From the NCBI RefSeq assembly GCF_900637055.1, contig NZ_LR134338.1, forward strand, positions 3,358,001 to 3,422,000: a stretch of 64,000 nt of DNA, given 5' to 3'. This stretch comes from Brevibacillus brevis. GTDB taxonomy: Bacteria > Bacillota > Bacilli > Brevibacillales > Brevibacillaceae. The position numbers were made by a program, and so were the translations under genes. The notes below the pieces were generated by a model. The model was not told the DNA's origin. It did not search any database and saw only the letters and a list, made by a program, of their open reading frames with translations. Positions 24,582-32,673 of this stretch are shown one piece after another; positions within the stretch are counted from its first letter, which is position 1; each line of letters opens with the position of its first letter.

Positions 24582-25397
24582 ATGCTTCAGCCACAAGAAA
24601 ACGGTATGGTAACGAGAAAATATTTCCAATCAGGTAACGTAAAACTATCTTACCTCGATTTTGGCGGGGACAGTCAAAGAGTTTTGCTCCTGCTGCATGG
24701 TCATATGAATGATGCACGAACATTTTCAGAGTTTGCTTCCAGATTCACAGATTGGCGCGTGATTGGATTGGATCAACGCGGTCACGGCTGGAGTGAGCAT
24801 GCCCCAGATACGGATTATTCACGTGAAGGCTACCTCAACGACATTCTCGCCTTTGTTCAGACCGTTTTGGACGGAGCTCCTGTTACGATCGTTGGGCATT
24901 CTTTAGGAGGCGTCAACGCTTATCAATTTGCTGCTCATTATCCGGAGCTTGTGAACGCGGTCATTGTGGAAGATATCGGAGTAGAAATTAAGGCCGACTT
25001 ATCCTTTGCAGAAAAACTCCCACATCGCTCCCCTTCTTTACACGATCTAAGAAAATCACTCGAAGAAGTCGGCGTTCGGGCGGTCGATTATTTTTCGGAA
25101 AGCGTGTTTGAGGATGAACAAGGCTGGGGATTCCGTTCTGATTTAAAAGGCATGCCTATTTCTCAACGACACATTGACGGGGAATGGTGGAGCGATTGGC
25201 TAGCGTCTTCTTGCCCGATCTTGCTGATTCATGGCCAAAAAAGCTTTGTATTGGATGAAAATCAAGCCGATCGCATGGTGACGCATAGGCCAAACACAAA
25301 GCTTGCAAGTTTTGCTGAGTGCGGGCATGATATCCATTCTACGGACCCTGACGGATACTATCGGGCTGTAAGAAGCTTTCTCGACGAGTTGAAATAA
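24582..25397 (+). CDS. Alpha/beta hydrolase
   Basis: A 271-residue serine hydrolase. Seen: oxyanion motif LLLHGHMND, RGHGWSEH, nucleophile elbow VGHSLGG, late acid region LLIHGQKSF and catalytic His in CGHDIHS. ATG 24582 is preceded by AAGGAGG with normal spacing; the longer upstream frame is not needed. The substrate is unknown; esterase, lactonase or C-C hydrolase are all possible. It is divergent from the WYL regulator, its likely controller, and has its own terminator. Confidence 0.92.
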   Translation: MLQPQENGMVTRKYFQSGNVKLSYLDFGGDSQRVLLLLHGHMNDARTFSEFASRFTDWRVIGLDQRGHGWSEHAPDTDYSREGYLNDILAFVQTVLDGAPVTIVGHSLGGVNAYQFAAHYPELVNAVIVEDIGVEIKADLSFAEKLPHRSPSLHDLRKSLEEVGVRAVDYFSESVFEDEQGWGFRSDLKGMPISQRHIDGEWWSDWLASSCPILLIHGQKSFVLDENQADRMVTHRPNTKLASFAECGHDIHSTDPDGYYRAVRSFLDELK

Positions 25398-25412
25398 TAG
25401 ACGATGCACGCA

Positions 25413-25457
25413 TAAAAGGGGGGAAGAGACATCGGAAAGTCTCTACCTCCCTTTTTA
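25413..25457 (+). terminator. Terminator after alpha/beta hydrolase
   Basis: AAAAGGG and GAGAC pair with GTCTC and CCCTTTTT in an interrupted stem ending in a T run, 15 nt past the hydrolase stop. Confidence 0.7.
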
Positions 25458-25474
25458 AGGCTCCTCCATAACAA

Positions 25475-25501
25475 ACAGCCAACCCTCTAAGGATTGGCTG
25501 T
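25475..25501 (-). terminator. Hairpin downstream of the TrmB-type gene
   Basis: ACAGCCAA pairs with TTGGCTGT, with an extra CC/GG inner pair. On the minus strand it is followed by TTTGTT, about 105 nt past the regulator stop. This is a moderate terminator. Confidence 0.5.
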
Positions 25502-25606
25502 AAATGAATATTATTAGCTTTACGTGTTCAATTCTCTTTTGGTTGATTACGAGAGTCGTCTTCGTACTTGAAGCCACTGTTTTGTTGAAAAAAGAGGAAA
25601 TACTCG

Positions 25607-26386
25607 TTATAAGTATTCCCTGTAAGGTGTGATAATGCGTACATAGTCACTCCCATATTTCTCTTCCAGCATGGGGCTGAAATCCTTCTCGATCTGACCC
25701 ATGATTATGTCATGGTAGAACGCATTTTGCAGCAATTCAATGAGAGATGGGTGGTCCGTCTCCAGTACAGTTGGCTTGATCCCACGCCCAAAGCTGCCCA
25801 GCAACGCTGAATGTGCATCGCAAAGTATAGAGAACTTCCTGGATTGCACTTGATTCCATTCCGCGCTTCTTTTATGTACGACAACATTTTTTAGCTTTGC
25901 ATGGCATTCGCCAATGGATATTAGCGTGACAGCAACCCCTTGTTTTTCCGCTTCTATCAGTGGCTCCTCTACCCAATGAACATCTTCAGACCAAATATCG
26001 ACAACTATGCTTTTGTTTGCATTTGAGATGATACGTTTGATGGCTGTTTCAATCGCTTTGTCACCTTGCCAATTATAAAAGGAAGGAGACGTTCGGGGAG
26101 TGGATTTCAACTGCTCTTGAAGGACACGGGTTGTTTGATCAAATTCCGATTGTAACAAACGAATCAGCTGCTCGATCGGTACTGCATCATAAAGAACAGG
26201 CTCCGATTCGATTGTGCGGCACATGCCCTTTTCCGTTAATGCTCGAAGTGCAGCATATACGTTTGTCCGAGAGACGGAAACTTTCTTGGCCACTTCATAT
26301 CCAGATATTTTGGGTTCCTCGTGAAGCACCAAATAACATCTGGCTTCTAGGTCTGACAATCCGATTTTTCGGAGCTCATCAATCAA
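25607..26386 (-). CDS. TrmB family transcriptional regulator
   Basis: A 259-residue regulator. Seen: an N-terminal winged helix (GLSDLEARCYLVLHE; VSRTNVYAALRALTEKG) matching TrmB-like proteins, a short coiled region, and a C-terminal sensor-like domain (SNANKSIVVDIWSEDV) of the phospholipase-D-like fold common in this family. The start is TTG at 26386, six bases after AAGGAGGT. The frame upstream has no better start. It lies 69 nt after the SnoaL-like gene, and an inverted repeat precedes it. Confidence 0.88.
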   Translation of the reverse strand: MIDELRKIGLSDLEARCYLVLHEEPKISGYEVAKKVSVSRTNVYAALRALTEKGMCRTIESEPVLYDAVPIEQLIRLLQSEFDQTTRVLQEQLKSTPRTSPSFYNWQGDKAIETAIKRIISNANKSIVVDIWSEDVHWVEEPLIEAEKQGVAVTLISIGECHAKLKNVVVHKRSAEWNQVQSRKFSILCDAHSALLGSFGRGIKPTVLETDHPSLIELLQNAFYHDIIMGQIEKDFSPMLEEKYGSDYVRIITPYREYL

Positions 26387-26407
26387 GTTGTTACCTCCTT
26401 TTTGTTT

Positions 26408-26429
26408 AGTAGTATATATGAATACTGCT
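26408..26429. promoter_or_regulatory. Inverted repeat upstream of TrmB-type gene
   Basis: AGTAGTAT and ATACTGCT form a near-perfect palindrome (one mismatch) 21 bp before the TTG start. It may be an autoregulatory operator. Confidence 0.35.
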
Positions 26430-26455
26430 ATTGTCCCGTGAGAAAGTCAACAGTC

Positions 26456-26863
26456 CTATGAATCCAGCACCTTCTGCAACTCAATCGGATTGAAATATTC
26501 CCTCCACAAGACTATCTCCCCCTTGAAAACTCGTAACATACTCACATAGGATTGGGAATATTCCAATCCACTCTCTTTTACGGTTGCCTTCCCGTCCATT
26601 TCAACGAAATACAGCTCGTGACTGCTTTCATTTACCTCATAGATTCGAATGTTGGAGATTTCCCAGAACGAGTACAGACCATTTTCCTTTCCAATAAACT
26701 GGTCTAGTAATTGAATGAGTTTTTCTTTCCCCTCCACCCGATCTGCTTGAAGACTATACGGCATTTCATAGACGATATGGTTTGCCATGAGCATTCCCAT
26801 TCCCCGAACATCCTGCCTTGCTTCTCTTTCAAAAAAAAGCTGAACAACCTCTTGTCCTTTCAA
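26456..26863 (-). CDS. SnoaL-like/NTF2-fold protein
   Basis: A 135-residue small soluble protein. Seen: the cone-shaped NTF2-fold pattern with an N-terminal helix (VVQLFFEREARQDV), VYEMPYS, VEGKEKLIQLLDQF, and a C-terminal strand pair ending in LWREYFNPIEL, as in SnoaL-like ketosteroid-isomerase relatives. The start is TTG 26863, ten bases after AAGGAG. Catalytic role unknown. It may share a transcript with the TrmB-type gene. Confidence 0.8.
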   Translation of the reverse strand: MKGQEVVQLFFEREARQDVRGMGMLMANHIVYEMPYSLQADRVEGKEKLIQLLDQFIGKENGLYSFWEISNIRIYEVNESSHELYFVEMDGKATVKESGLEYSQSYVSMLRVFKGEIVLWREYFNPIELQKVLDS

Positions 26864-26975
26864 GACTGCTTCACTCCTTCTTGTATCTTTTGTGATTTGG
26901 CATTCTCAGTATAAAACCGATTCCACGTGAAAATATTGAACAAAATACGCATGTTTTGGTCAAAAATGCTCACCA

Positions 26976-27014
26976 AAAAACACCAGTAGCCTTGTACTCG
27001 GCTATTGGTGTTTC
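26976..27014 (-). terminator. Terminator overlapping the end of the AraC-type gene
   Basis: On the minus strand AAACACCAATAGCC pairs with GGCTACTGGTGTT and is followed by a T run. The 5' arm includes the last codons and stop of the AraC-family gene. Confidence 0.85.
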
Positions 27015-27913
27015 GGGTCAAGCATGGTCCCATCCTTTCTACTGTGGGACGCATATTTCAACGGCGACATGCCCGTCATTCTTTTAAACAGCTTCGTAAA
27101 GTGAGCCTGATCGGAGAATCCTGCTTGCACGGCAATTTCCTTTCCACTCAAATTTCCGCAGCGAATCAACTGCTTAGCACGTTCAATCCGCAGTTGAATT
27201 AAATATTGATGCGGCGTCACTCCTGTATGCTTTTTAAACAAGCGAACCAATTGAGACAAGCTGATATTGCTCACCATCGAAAGGTCGGCGAGGGAAATAC
27301 CCGCCTCCAAATTCGCCTGCATGTAGGCAATCATGGTTGTGACATGTTTGTTCGTGGCAAAGGTGTCCACACGGCTGTGCGTGTATCCGGTATAGTGGCG
27401 AAGTAAATGAACGGCTGCCATATTAGCGAGTGAATGGTTGTAAAGTTTTCCGCTTTGCCCGCCATTTTGAACTTCTTCCAGCATCCACTGGATGAGTACG
27501 ACGAGTTTATCGTCGCGAATGAGGAAGCGCAGATCCAGTTTCTTTTTGTCAGCATGCCCAAAACCGGATTCCTCCGCCACCTGATCCAAAAAAAGAGGAT
27601 CGAGCTCCAGTTTGACAAAGGAGAGTGGACGCGTCCATTGACACGACCATTTTTCGCCAGCAGGAAAAATCTGTACATCCCCAGTCGTTACTTTCTTCTC
27701 GCGTGGGTACCTGCCGTCAAAAAATTGCAGCAGCAACGGTTCTGCTGTCCCATGGATGACAATCACATGCTTCGATAGCTGCGAGGCATCGTACATTCGT
27801 GCGGGCGGAATCCGATCCCACTGTGATACCTTCATACCCGAACACCCCAGATAATCGCTGGACAATAAAGGCTGGTAATCACTGGCGCTGAAATCTGCCA
27901 TCTTTTTCTTCAT
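27002..27913 (-). CDS. AraC family transcriptional regulator
   Basis: A 303-residue activator-type protein. Seen: an N-terminal cupin-like sensor half and, in the C-terminal 100 residues, two helix-turn-helix units (ISLADLSMVSNISLSQLVRL; GKEIAVQAGFSDQAHFTKLF) with the family signature ending in MTGMSPLKY. ATG 27913 is preceded by AAGGAGG. The neighbour upstream is only a fragment of a hydrolase gene, which may have been its target. Confidence 0.93.
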   Translation of the reverse strand: MKKKMADFSASDYQPLLSSDYLGCSGMKVSQWDRIPPARMYDASQLSKHVIVIHGTAEPLLLQFFDGRYPREKKVTTGDVQIFPAGEKWSCQWTRPLSFVKLELDPLFLDQVAEESGFGHADKKKLDLRFLIRDDKLVVLIQWMLEEVQNGGQSGKLYNHSLANMAAVHLLRHYTGYTHSRVDTFATNKHVTTMIAYMQANLEAGISLADLSMVSNISLSQLVRLFKKHTGVTPHQYLIQLRIERAKQLIRCGNLSGKEIAVQAGFSDQAHFTKLFKRMTGMSPLKYASHSRKDGTMLDPKHQ

Positions 27914-28019
27914 GAAACTCACCTCCTTACTCCTGTCACTCATTTCCAATAGTAGCCGCAGTATAGCATATACCGATTCGTCATGTTGCCGCATTTATGG
28001 CAAAAAGAGACGCACCAGC

Positions 28020-28121
28020 GACTCTTTTCGTATACCAGTTGAATGTGGCGGACACTTTTTGGAGTGGGAGGAACCAGCGCTGGTCGCAGAAGACTTGTTT
28101 GCAGCCTATTTCCAAGGGTAA
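28020..28121 (+). pseudogene. C-terminal remnant of an alpha/beta (epoxide-type) hydrolase
   Basis: Thirty-three codons ending in TAA read like the end of an epoxide-hydrolase-type enzyme: CGGHFLEWEEPALVAEDL, where GGHF would carry the catalytic His. The upstream part of such a gene is missing; the sequence before it is a hairpin and the AraC promoter region. It is probably a deletion relic. Similarity is judged from the motif alone. Confidence 0.5.
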
Positions 28122-28151
28122 AAACACCTTTCCCTCCATCGGGTAAATTGA

Positions 28152-28192
28152 AAAAGAACTATAACAGAGAGAGGTTTCTGTTACAGTTCTTT
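28152..28192 (-). terminator. Terminator of the methylmalonyl-CoA operon
   Basis: On the minus strand AAAGAACTGTAACAGA pairs with TCTGTTATAGTTCTTT, with one mismatch, and is followed by TTCAATTT. It lies 28 nt past the accC stop. Confidence 0.85.
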
Positions 28193-28219
28193 CATGCTCA
28201 TTGATATTGGAAAATTCTG

Positions 28220-29566
28220 TTACAAATCCAGCGTATTTTTTTCCAGAAAATTCGTAGCGAAATTCCCCGCAACAAAGTCCGGATGCTCCAGCAGCTTCTC
28301 ATGGAAGGGAACCGTCGTATGCACGCCCTCGATGACAAACTCACCTAGCGCCCGCTTCATACGAGCCAATGCTTCGTTGCGATCTGTTCCCCAAACGATC
28401 AGCTTGGCGACCATCGAGTCATAGAAGGGAGAGATTTCATAGCCGGGATAAACCGCACTGTCCACTCTAACACCGTACCCGCCAGGCGGCAAGTAATTGA
28501 TGACCTTGCCTGGTGATGGCATAAAGTTTTTCGCAGGATTCTCCGCATTGATTCGGCACTCGATTGCCCATCCGTTGATTTTCACGTCTTCTTGTGAAAA
28601 GGATAACGGATTACCTGCTGCGACAGATATTTGTTCCTTAATCAAGTCGATACCTGTAATCATCTCTGTCACGGGATGCTCTACCTGAATCCGCGTGTTC
28701 ATTTCCATGAAGTAAAATTGGCCGTGCTTGTCTAGCAAAAATTCAACGGTACCTGCTCCGTGGTACGAAACCGCTTTGGCTGCCGCCACCGCAGCCTGCC
28801 CCATTTGCTCGCGCAGCGCTTGGTCCAGCGCCGGAGATGGCGCTTCCTCTACCAGCTTTTGATGACGACGCTGGATGGAGCAATCCCGCTCTCCCAAGTA
28901 CACAGCGTTGCCATGCTTGTCGCCCATGATTTGAATCTCCACATGCCGCGGCTCTTCCACGTATTTTTCCAAGTACACGCCGGCGTTGCCGAATGCCGTC
29001 TCCGCTTCTTTCTGGGCTTGCCGAATGGCCTTGGACAACTCATCGGCGTCAAAAGCGACACGCATGCCTCTGCCGCCGCCTCCAGCCGTTGCTTTTACGA
29101 TGACAGGATAGCCGATTTTCTCCGCCACCTGCAATGCCTCATCGATGTCTTCAATCAAGCCGTCGGTGCCCGGAACTAATGGAACATTCGCTTGACTCAT
29201 CGTTGCTTTTGCTACGGCTTTGTCACCCATTTTTGTGATCGCTTCTGGATCAGGACCAATAAAGGTAATCGAACAATCTTGGCAAAGCTGGGCAAACGAA
29301 GCGTTTTCCGCCAAGAAGCCATAGCCCGGATGGATTGCGTCGGCCTTCGTATGAAGAGCGACCGTCATAATCCGTGCCATGTTCAAATAGCTGTCCTTGG
29401 ACGCCGTAGGACCGATGCAATACGCTTCATCCGCCAATTCGACGTGCAATGCTTCCCGATCCGCCTCAGAAAAGACAGCGACTGTACGTATCCCTAATTC
29501 CTGACAAGCGCGAATAATGCGGACAGCGATTTCGCCCCGATTGGCAATCAATACTTTCGTAAACAT
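28220..29566 (-). CDS. accC: Biotin carboxylase subunit of acyl-CoA carboxylase
   Basis: A 448-residue ATP-grasp enzyme that carboxylates biotin on a carrier protein. Seen: N-terminal [20 protein letters not shown], the glycine-rich ATP loop [12 protein letters not shown], catalytic [14 protein letters not shown] and the usual full length. AAGGAGT precedes ATG 29566. It is the last gene of the operon. With the carboxyltransferase and biotin carrier encoded upstream it would make a propionyl/acyl-CoA carboxylase; a housekeeping accC may exist elsewhere. Confidence 0.95.
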   Translation of the reverse strand: MFTKVLIANRGEIAVRIIRACQELGIRTVAVFSEADREALHVELADEAYCIGPTASKDSYLNMARIMTVALHTKADAIHPGYGFLAENASFAQLCQDCSITFIGPDPEAITKMGDKAVAKATMSQANVPLVPGTDGLIEDIDEALQVAEKIGYPVIVKATAGGGGRGMRVAFDADELSKAIRQAQKEAETAFGNAGVYLEKYVEEPRHVEIQIMGDKHGNAVYLGERDCSIQRRHQKLVEEAPSPALDQALREQMGQAAVAAAKAVSYHGAGTVEFLLDKHGQFYFMEMNTRIQVEHPVTEMITGIDLIKEQISVAAGNPLSFSQEDVKINGWAIECRINAENPAKNFMPSPGKVINYLPPGGYGVRVDSAVYPGYEISPFYDSMVAKLIVWGTDRNEALARMKRALGEFVIEGVHTTVPFHEKLLEHPDFVAGNFATNFLEKNTLDL

Positions 29567-29580
29567 AGGCGTACTCCTTC

Positions 29581-30030
29581 CTACTGAGTTTTGACAACGA
29601 GCAATGCTTTTCCGTAATCGACAAACTGACCATCCCCGACGAGAATTTCCGTGATAATGCCGCTAACGGGGGTCGTTATGTCGGCAGATAGCTGAAGAGC
29701 ATCAGCCGTGCAGCGTCCAACTTTTTCGCCTGCTTGAACAGTCTGCCCAACTGTCACTTCCGCATAGAACAGTCCTACTCCCGGAGACATGACTTGCTGT
29801 GTTACTTCCTCAGGTACCTCAGCAACGACATCGACGGGCTCAGCAGTGGCCGCTGCCTCCTGATAGCCATGCTCCACTTCGCCCACCTGTACAGGCGCAT
29901 TCATAGCCACGACTTGGGCTGGTGCGCTTTTCTTGATCACGATTCGGGTCTTGCCCTTCTCCCATTCCAGCTCCTCAATGGAAGACTGATTCACCAGCTT
30001 GATGAATTCACGCAGTTCATGCAGCTTCAT
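29581..30030 (-). CDS. Biotin carrier-like protein lacking the biotinylated lysine
   Basis: A 149-residue paralogue of the carrier encoded first in this operon. Seen: the same N-terminal helix ([20 protein letters not shown] against IYELRELVKLLEQ), a variable linker and a complete biotinyl-like barrel. At the site where carriers have EAMKL, it reads DALQL: codon 113 is CAG, so Gln replaces the lysine. The fold motif after it ([17 protein letters not shown]) is intact and the frame is open, so this is a diverged protein rather than a broken gene. ATG 30030 has AAGGAG at a long spacing of 13. It may play a structural or regulatory role in the carboxylase complex; function unknown. Confidence 0.88.
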   Translation of the reverse strand: MKLHELREFIKLVNQSSIEELEWEKGKTRIVIKKSAPAQVVAMNAPVQVGEVEHGYQEAAATAEPVDVVAEVPEEVTQQVMSPGVGLFYAEVTVGQTVQAGEKVGRCTADALQLSADITTPVSGIITEILVGDGQFVDYGKALLVVKTQ

Positions 30031-30050
30031 GGCACGATCAGAGCTCCTTT

Positions 30051-31616
30051 CTAAAGTGGGATATTCCCGTGCTTTTTGTACGGACGATCTTCCTGTTTGT
30101 TTCTGAGCATTTCCAAGGCTTGCGCCACCTTTTGGCGGGTTTCGCGCGGGTCGATGACGTCATCTACCATGCCGAGACTTGCCGCGACATATGGATTGGC
30201 GAACTTTTCTCGGTAGAGGGCAATTTTCTCTGCACGAGTCGCAGCCGGGTCCTCACTTTGTTCGATTTCCTTTGCAAAAATGATGTTGGCAGCACCCTCG
30301 GGACCCATGACGGCGATTTCTGCATTCGGCCAGGCATACACGATATCAGCTCCAATGGACTTGGAGTTGAGCGCCACATAAGCGCCTCCGTAAGCTTTAC
30401 GCAGAATCACGGTAATTTTGGGAACCGTTGCTTCTGAGTATGCATACAAGATTTTCGCCCCGTGACGGATAATCCCGCCGTGCTCCTGATTGATTCCCGG
30501 GAAAAAGCCAGAGACATCTTCAAAGGTCAAGAGCGGAATGTTGAAGCAGTCGCAAAAACGGATGAACCGTGCCAGCTTATCCGAAGAATGAATGTCCAGT
30601 CCGCCTGCCATGACCTTCGGCTGGTTGGCGATAATACCGACGCTGTGTCCATCGATACGCGCCAAACCAATAACGATATTGCGGGCAAAGTTCGGCTGTA
30701 CTTCCATGAAATCACCGTGATCCACGATTTTTCCGATGACCTTGCGCACATCATATACTTTCGTGCTCTCAGCAGGTACGAGCTCCAGGAGATCTTCTTG
30801 CCAACCATTGTTCTCTTCTGCTTTCATCACTGGAGCGCGATCGCGATTGTTTTGTGGCAGGAAGCTGAGCAGCCTGCGCACTCCTTCCAATACTTCCTGT
30901 TCGGTTTCTGCCGTAAAATGGGCATTGCCGCTCACCGTCGAATGAACCTTCGCTCCGCCTAGATCCTCCGCAGATATTTTTTCACCTGTAACGGTTTCGA
31001 TCACTTTTGGACCTGTGATGAACATCTGGCTCGTCTTCTCTACCATGAACACAAAATCCGTAATCGCTGGAGAGTATACCGCTCCTCCCGCACACGGACC
31101 GAGGATGACAGAGATTTGTGGAATCACTCCGGAATAAATGGCATTGCGGTAAAAAATCGTGCCGTAGCCATCCAGCGAGCTTACCCCTTCTTGAATGCGT
31201 GCGCCGCCAGAGTCGTTTAGACCGATAAAGGGAGCGCCGTTTTTCGCTGCCAAGTCCATCACCTTGGCGATTTTCATTGCGTGCATCTCACCCAGAGCAC
31301 CGCCAAATACCGTGAAATCCTGGGCGAACAAATAAACAGAGCGACCGTTGATTTTTCCGTAGCCTGTCACGACGCCTTCGCCCGGTGCCTCCATCTGATC
31401 GAGACCAAAATGCGTGGCACGATGCTCAACAAACGGGTTCAGCTCCATAAAGGTGTCAGGGTCAAGCAGAAGCTCGATCCGCTCGCGTGCAGTCAACTTG
31501 CCGCGGTTATGCTGCGCATCGATGCGTGCATCACCGCCGCCAAGCTGGATTTTATATTTGTGTTCCATCAATTCATCAATTTTTTCGTACATATTGCTGC
31601 TCATAAGGGCCACCAT
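30051..31616 (-). CDS. Acyl-CoA carboxylase carboxyltransferase subunit (propionyl-CoA type)
   Basis: A 521-residue crotonase-fold carboxyltransferase. Seen: N-half GKLTARERIELLLDP, FGGALGEMHAMK, LNDSGGARIQEG, a GPCAGGAVYSPA oxyanion loop; C-half with a VSGFFPGINQE loop and RKAYGGAYVALNSK. Family knowledge: it transfers carboxyl from biotin to propionyl-CoA (PccB/YqjD) or decarboxylates methylmalonyl-CoA (MmdA). The C-half loop is usually DVPGFLPG; here Pro and Leu are changed. The start at 31616 is four bases after the meaB stop; ATG 31604 is an alternative. Beside mutA/mutB it probably makes methylmalonyl-CoA. Confidence 0.92.
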   Translation of the reverse strand: MVALMSSNMYEKIDELMEHKYKIQLGGGDARIDAQHNRGKLTARERIELLLDPDTFMELNPFVEHRATHFGLDQMEAPGEGVVTGYGKINGRSVYLFAQDFTVFGGALGEMHAMKIAKVMDLAAKNGAPFIGLNDSGGARIQEGVSSLDGYGTIFYRNAIYSGVIPQISVILGPCAGGAVYSPAITDFVFMVEKTSQMFITGPKVIETVTGEKISAEDLGGAKVHSTVSGNAHFTAETEQEVLEGVRRLLSFLPQNNRDRAPVMKAEENNGWQEDLLELVPAESTKVYDVRKVIGKIVDHGDFMEVQPNFARNIVIGLARIDGHSVGIIANQPKVMAGGLDIHSSDKLARFIRFCDCFNIPLLTFEDVSGFFPGINQEHGGIIRHGAKILYAYSEATVPKITVILRKAYGGAYVALNSKSIGADIVYAWPNAEIAVMGPEGAANIIFAKEIEQSEDPAATRAEKIALYREKFANPYVAASLGMVDDVIDPRETRQKVAQALEMLRNKQEDRPYKKHGNIPL

Positions 31617-31620
31617 CTCT

Positions 31621-32673
31621 CTATTCCTTTTTCATGATCGCATTCTCATAGATCGCCACTAATTGCTGTACGGCGCTCGTCGGTGAAATCTCGCCACTCG
31701 CAACGGCTCCTTCAATCGAAGGAAGCAGCTCGGCTACTTGCTGGTTGCCAAAAAAAGTCGCGCGCAAGTAGTCCTGAGCCATACTGTGCATCCAATCGAG
31801 CAGCTGCGCTTTGCGTCTTGCCTCGAAGCTGCCTGATTGGATGGTGCTTTCACGAAATTGACCGATGACCTCCCAAATATCTTCAATGCCTTCCCCTGTT
31901 AGCGAAGAACACATGTATGCCTTCGTCTCCCAGCCAGTGGTTGCCGGCTGCAAGTAATGCAGAACGCGATTGTATTCACCTTTGGCGATCAAGGCACGCG
32001 TGCGGTTTTCCCCATCGGCTTTGTTGATCAGAAGCGCATCCGCAATTTCCATGATGCCTTTTTTGATTCCTTGCAGTTCATCGCCCGCCCCTGTCAGCAT
32101 CAGCAGTAAAAAGAAATCGACCATGGACCTGACCGTCGTCTCGCTCTGTCCGACCCCGACCGTCTCGACCAAAATCACGTCATAGCCTGCTGCCTCGCAG
32201 ATCAGCATCGTTTCCCGCGTCTTCCGATTGACACCGCCCAGCGTGCCACCCGTTGCAGAAGGTCGGATAAAGGCATGTGGATTGCGTGACAAGAGCTCCA
32301 TCCGCGTCTTGTCACCGAGAATGCTCCCACGTGTAACCGTACTGCTCGGATCAACGGCCAAAACAGCGACACGATGGCCTTTTTCGCAAAGCATACTGCC
32401 AAATGCTTCAATGAACGTGCTCTTGCCCGCACCTGGCACACCGGATATCCCTATGCGTATGGATTGACCAGTATGAGGAAGCAGCTGTTTGATCACCTCT
32501 TGAGCCATATCCATATGAGCGGGAGCGTTGCTCTCGACCAGCGTGATTGCCTGCGCCAAAACCGTTCGGTTATTCTCTCGTACGCCTGTGACGTATTGAT
32601 CCACCGATAAGCGTGGGAGGCGTGCCTTGGAGGTAACATTCAAGAAATTCTTGTCAGCCTTGCCCCCGGTCAT
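31621..32673 (-). CDS. meaB: Methylmalonyl-CoA mutase-associated GTPase MeaB
   Basis: A 350-residue G3E GTPase that loads and protects the B12 cofactor of methylmalonyl-CoA mutase. Seen: Walker [10 protein letters not shown] (78-86), [28 protein letters not shown] (switch/Walker B region) and base-specificity NKADG. Its ATG overlaps the mutB stop (ATGA), so translation is coupled to the mutase it serves. Length and motifs fit MeaB/MMAA. Confidence 0.96.
   Translation of the reverse strand: MTGGKADKNFLNVTSKARLPRLSVDQYVTGVRENNRTVLAQAITLVESNAPAHMDMAQEVIKQLLPHTGQSIRIGISGVPGAGKSTFIEAFGSMLCEKGHRVAVLAVDPSSTVTRGSILGDKTRMELLSRNPHAFIRPSATGGTLGGVNRKTRETMLICEAAGYDVILVETVGVGQSETTVRSMVDFFLLLMLTGAGDELQGIKKGIMEIADALLINKADGENRTRALIAKGEYNRVLHYLQPATTGWETKAYMCSSLTGEGIEDIWEVIGQFRESTIQSGSFEARRKAQLLDWMHSMAQDYLRATFFGNQQVAELLPSIEGAVASGEISPTSAVQQLVAIYENAIMKKE

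Larger units (their letters stand above)
27914..28219. other. Gene-poor interval with hydrolase remnant
   Basis: The 306-bp interval between the AraC-type gene and accC holds the AraC promoter region, a hairpin at 28003-28028 (AAAAGAGACGC with GCGACTCTTTT), a hydrolase-like C-terminal fragment and the accC terminator. Confidence 0.6.
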
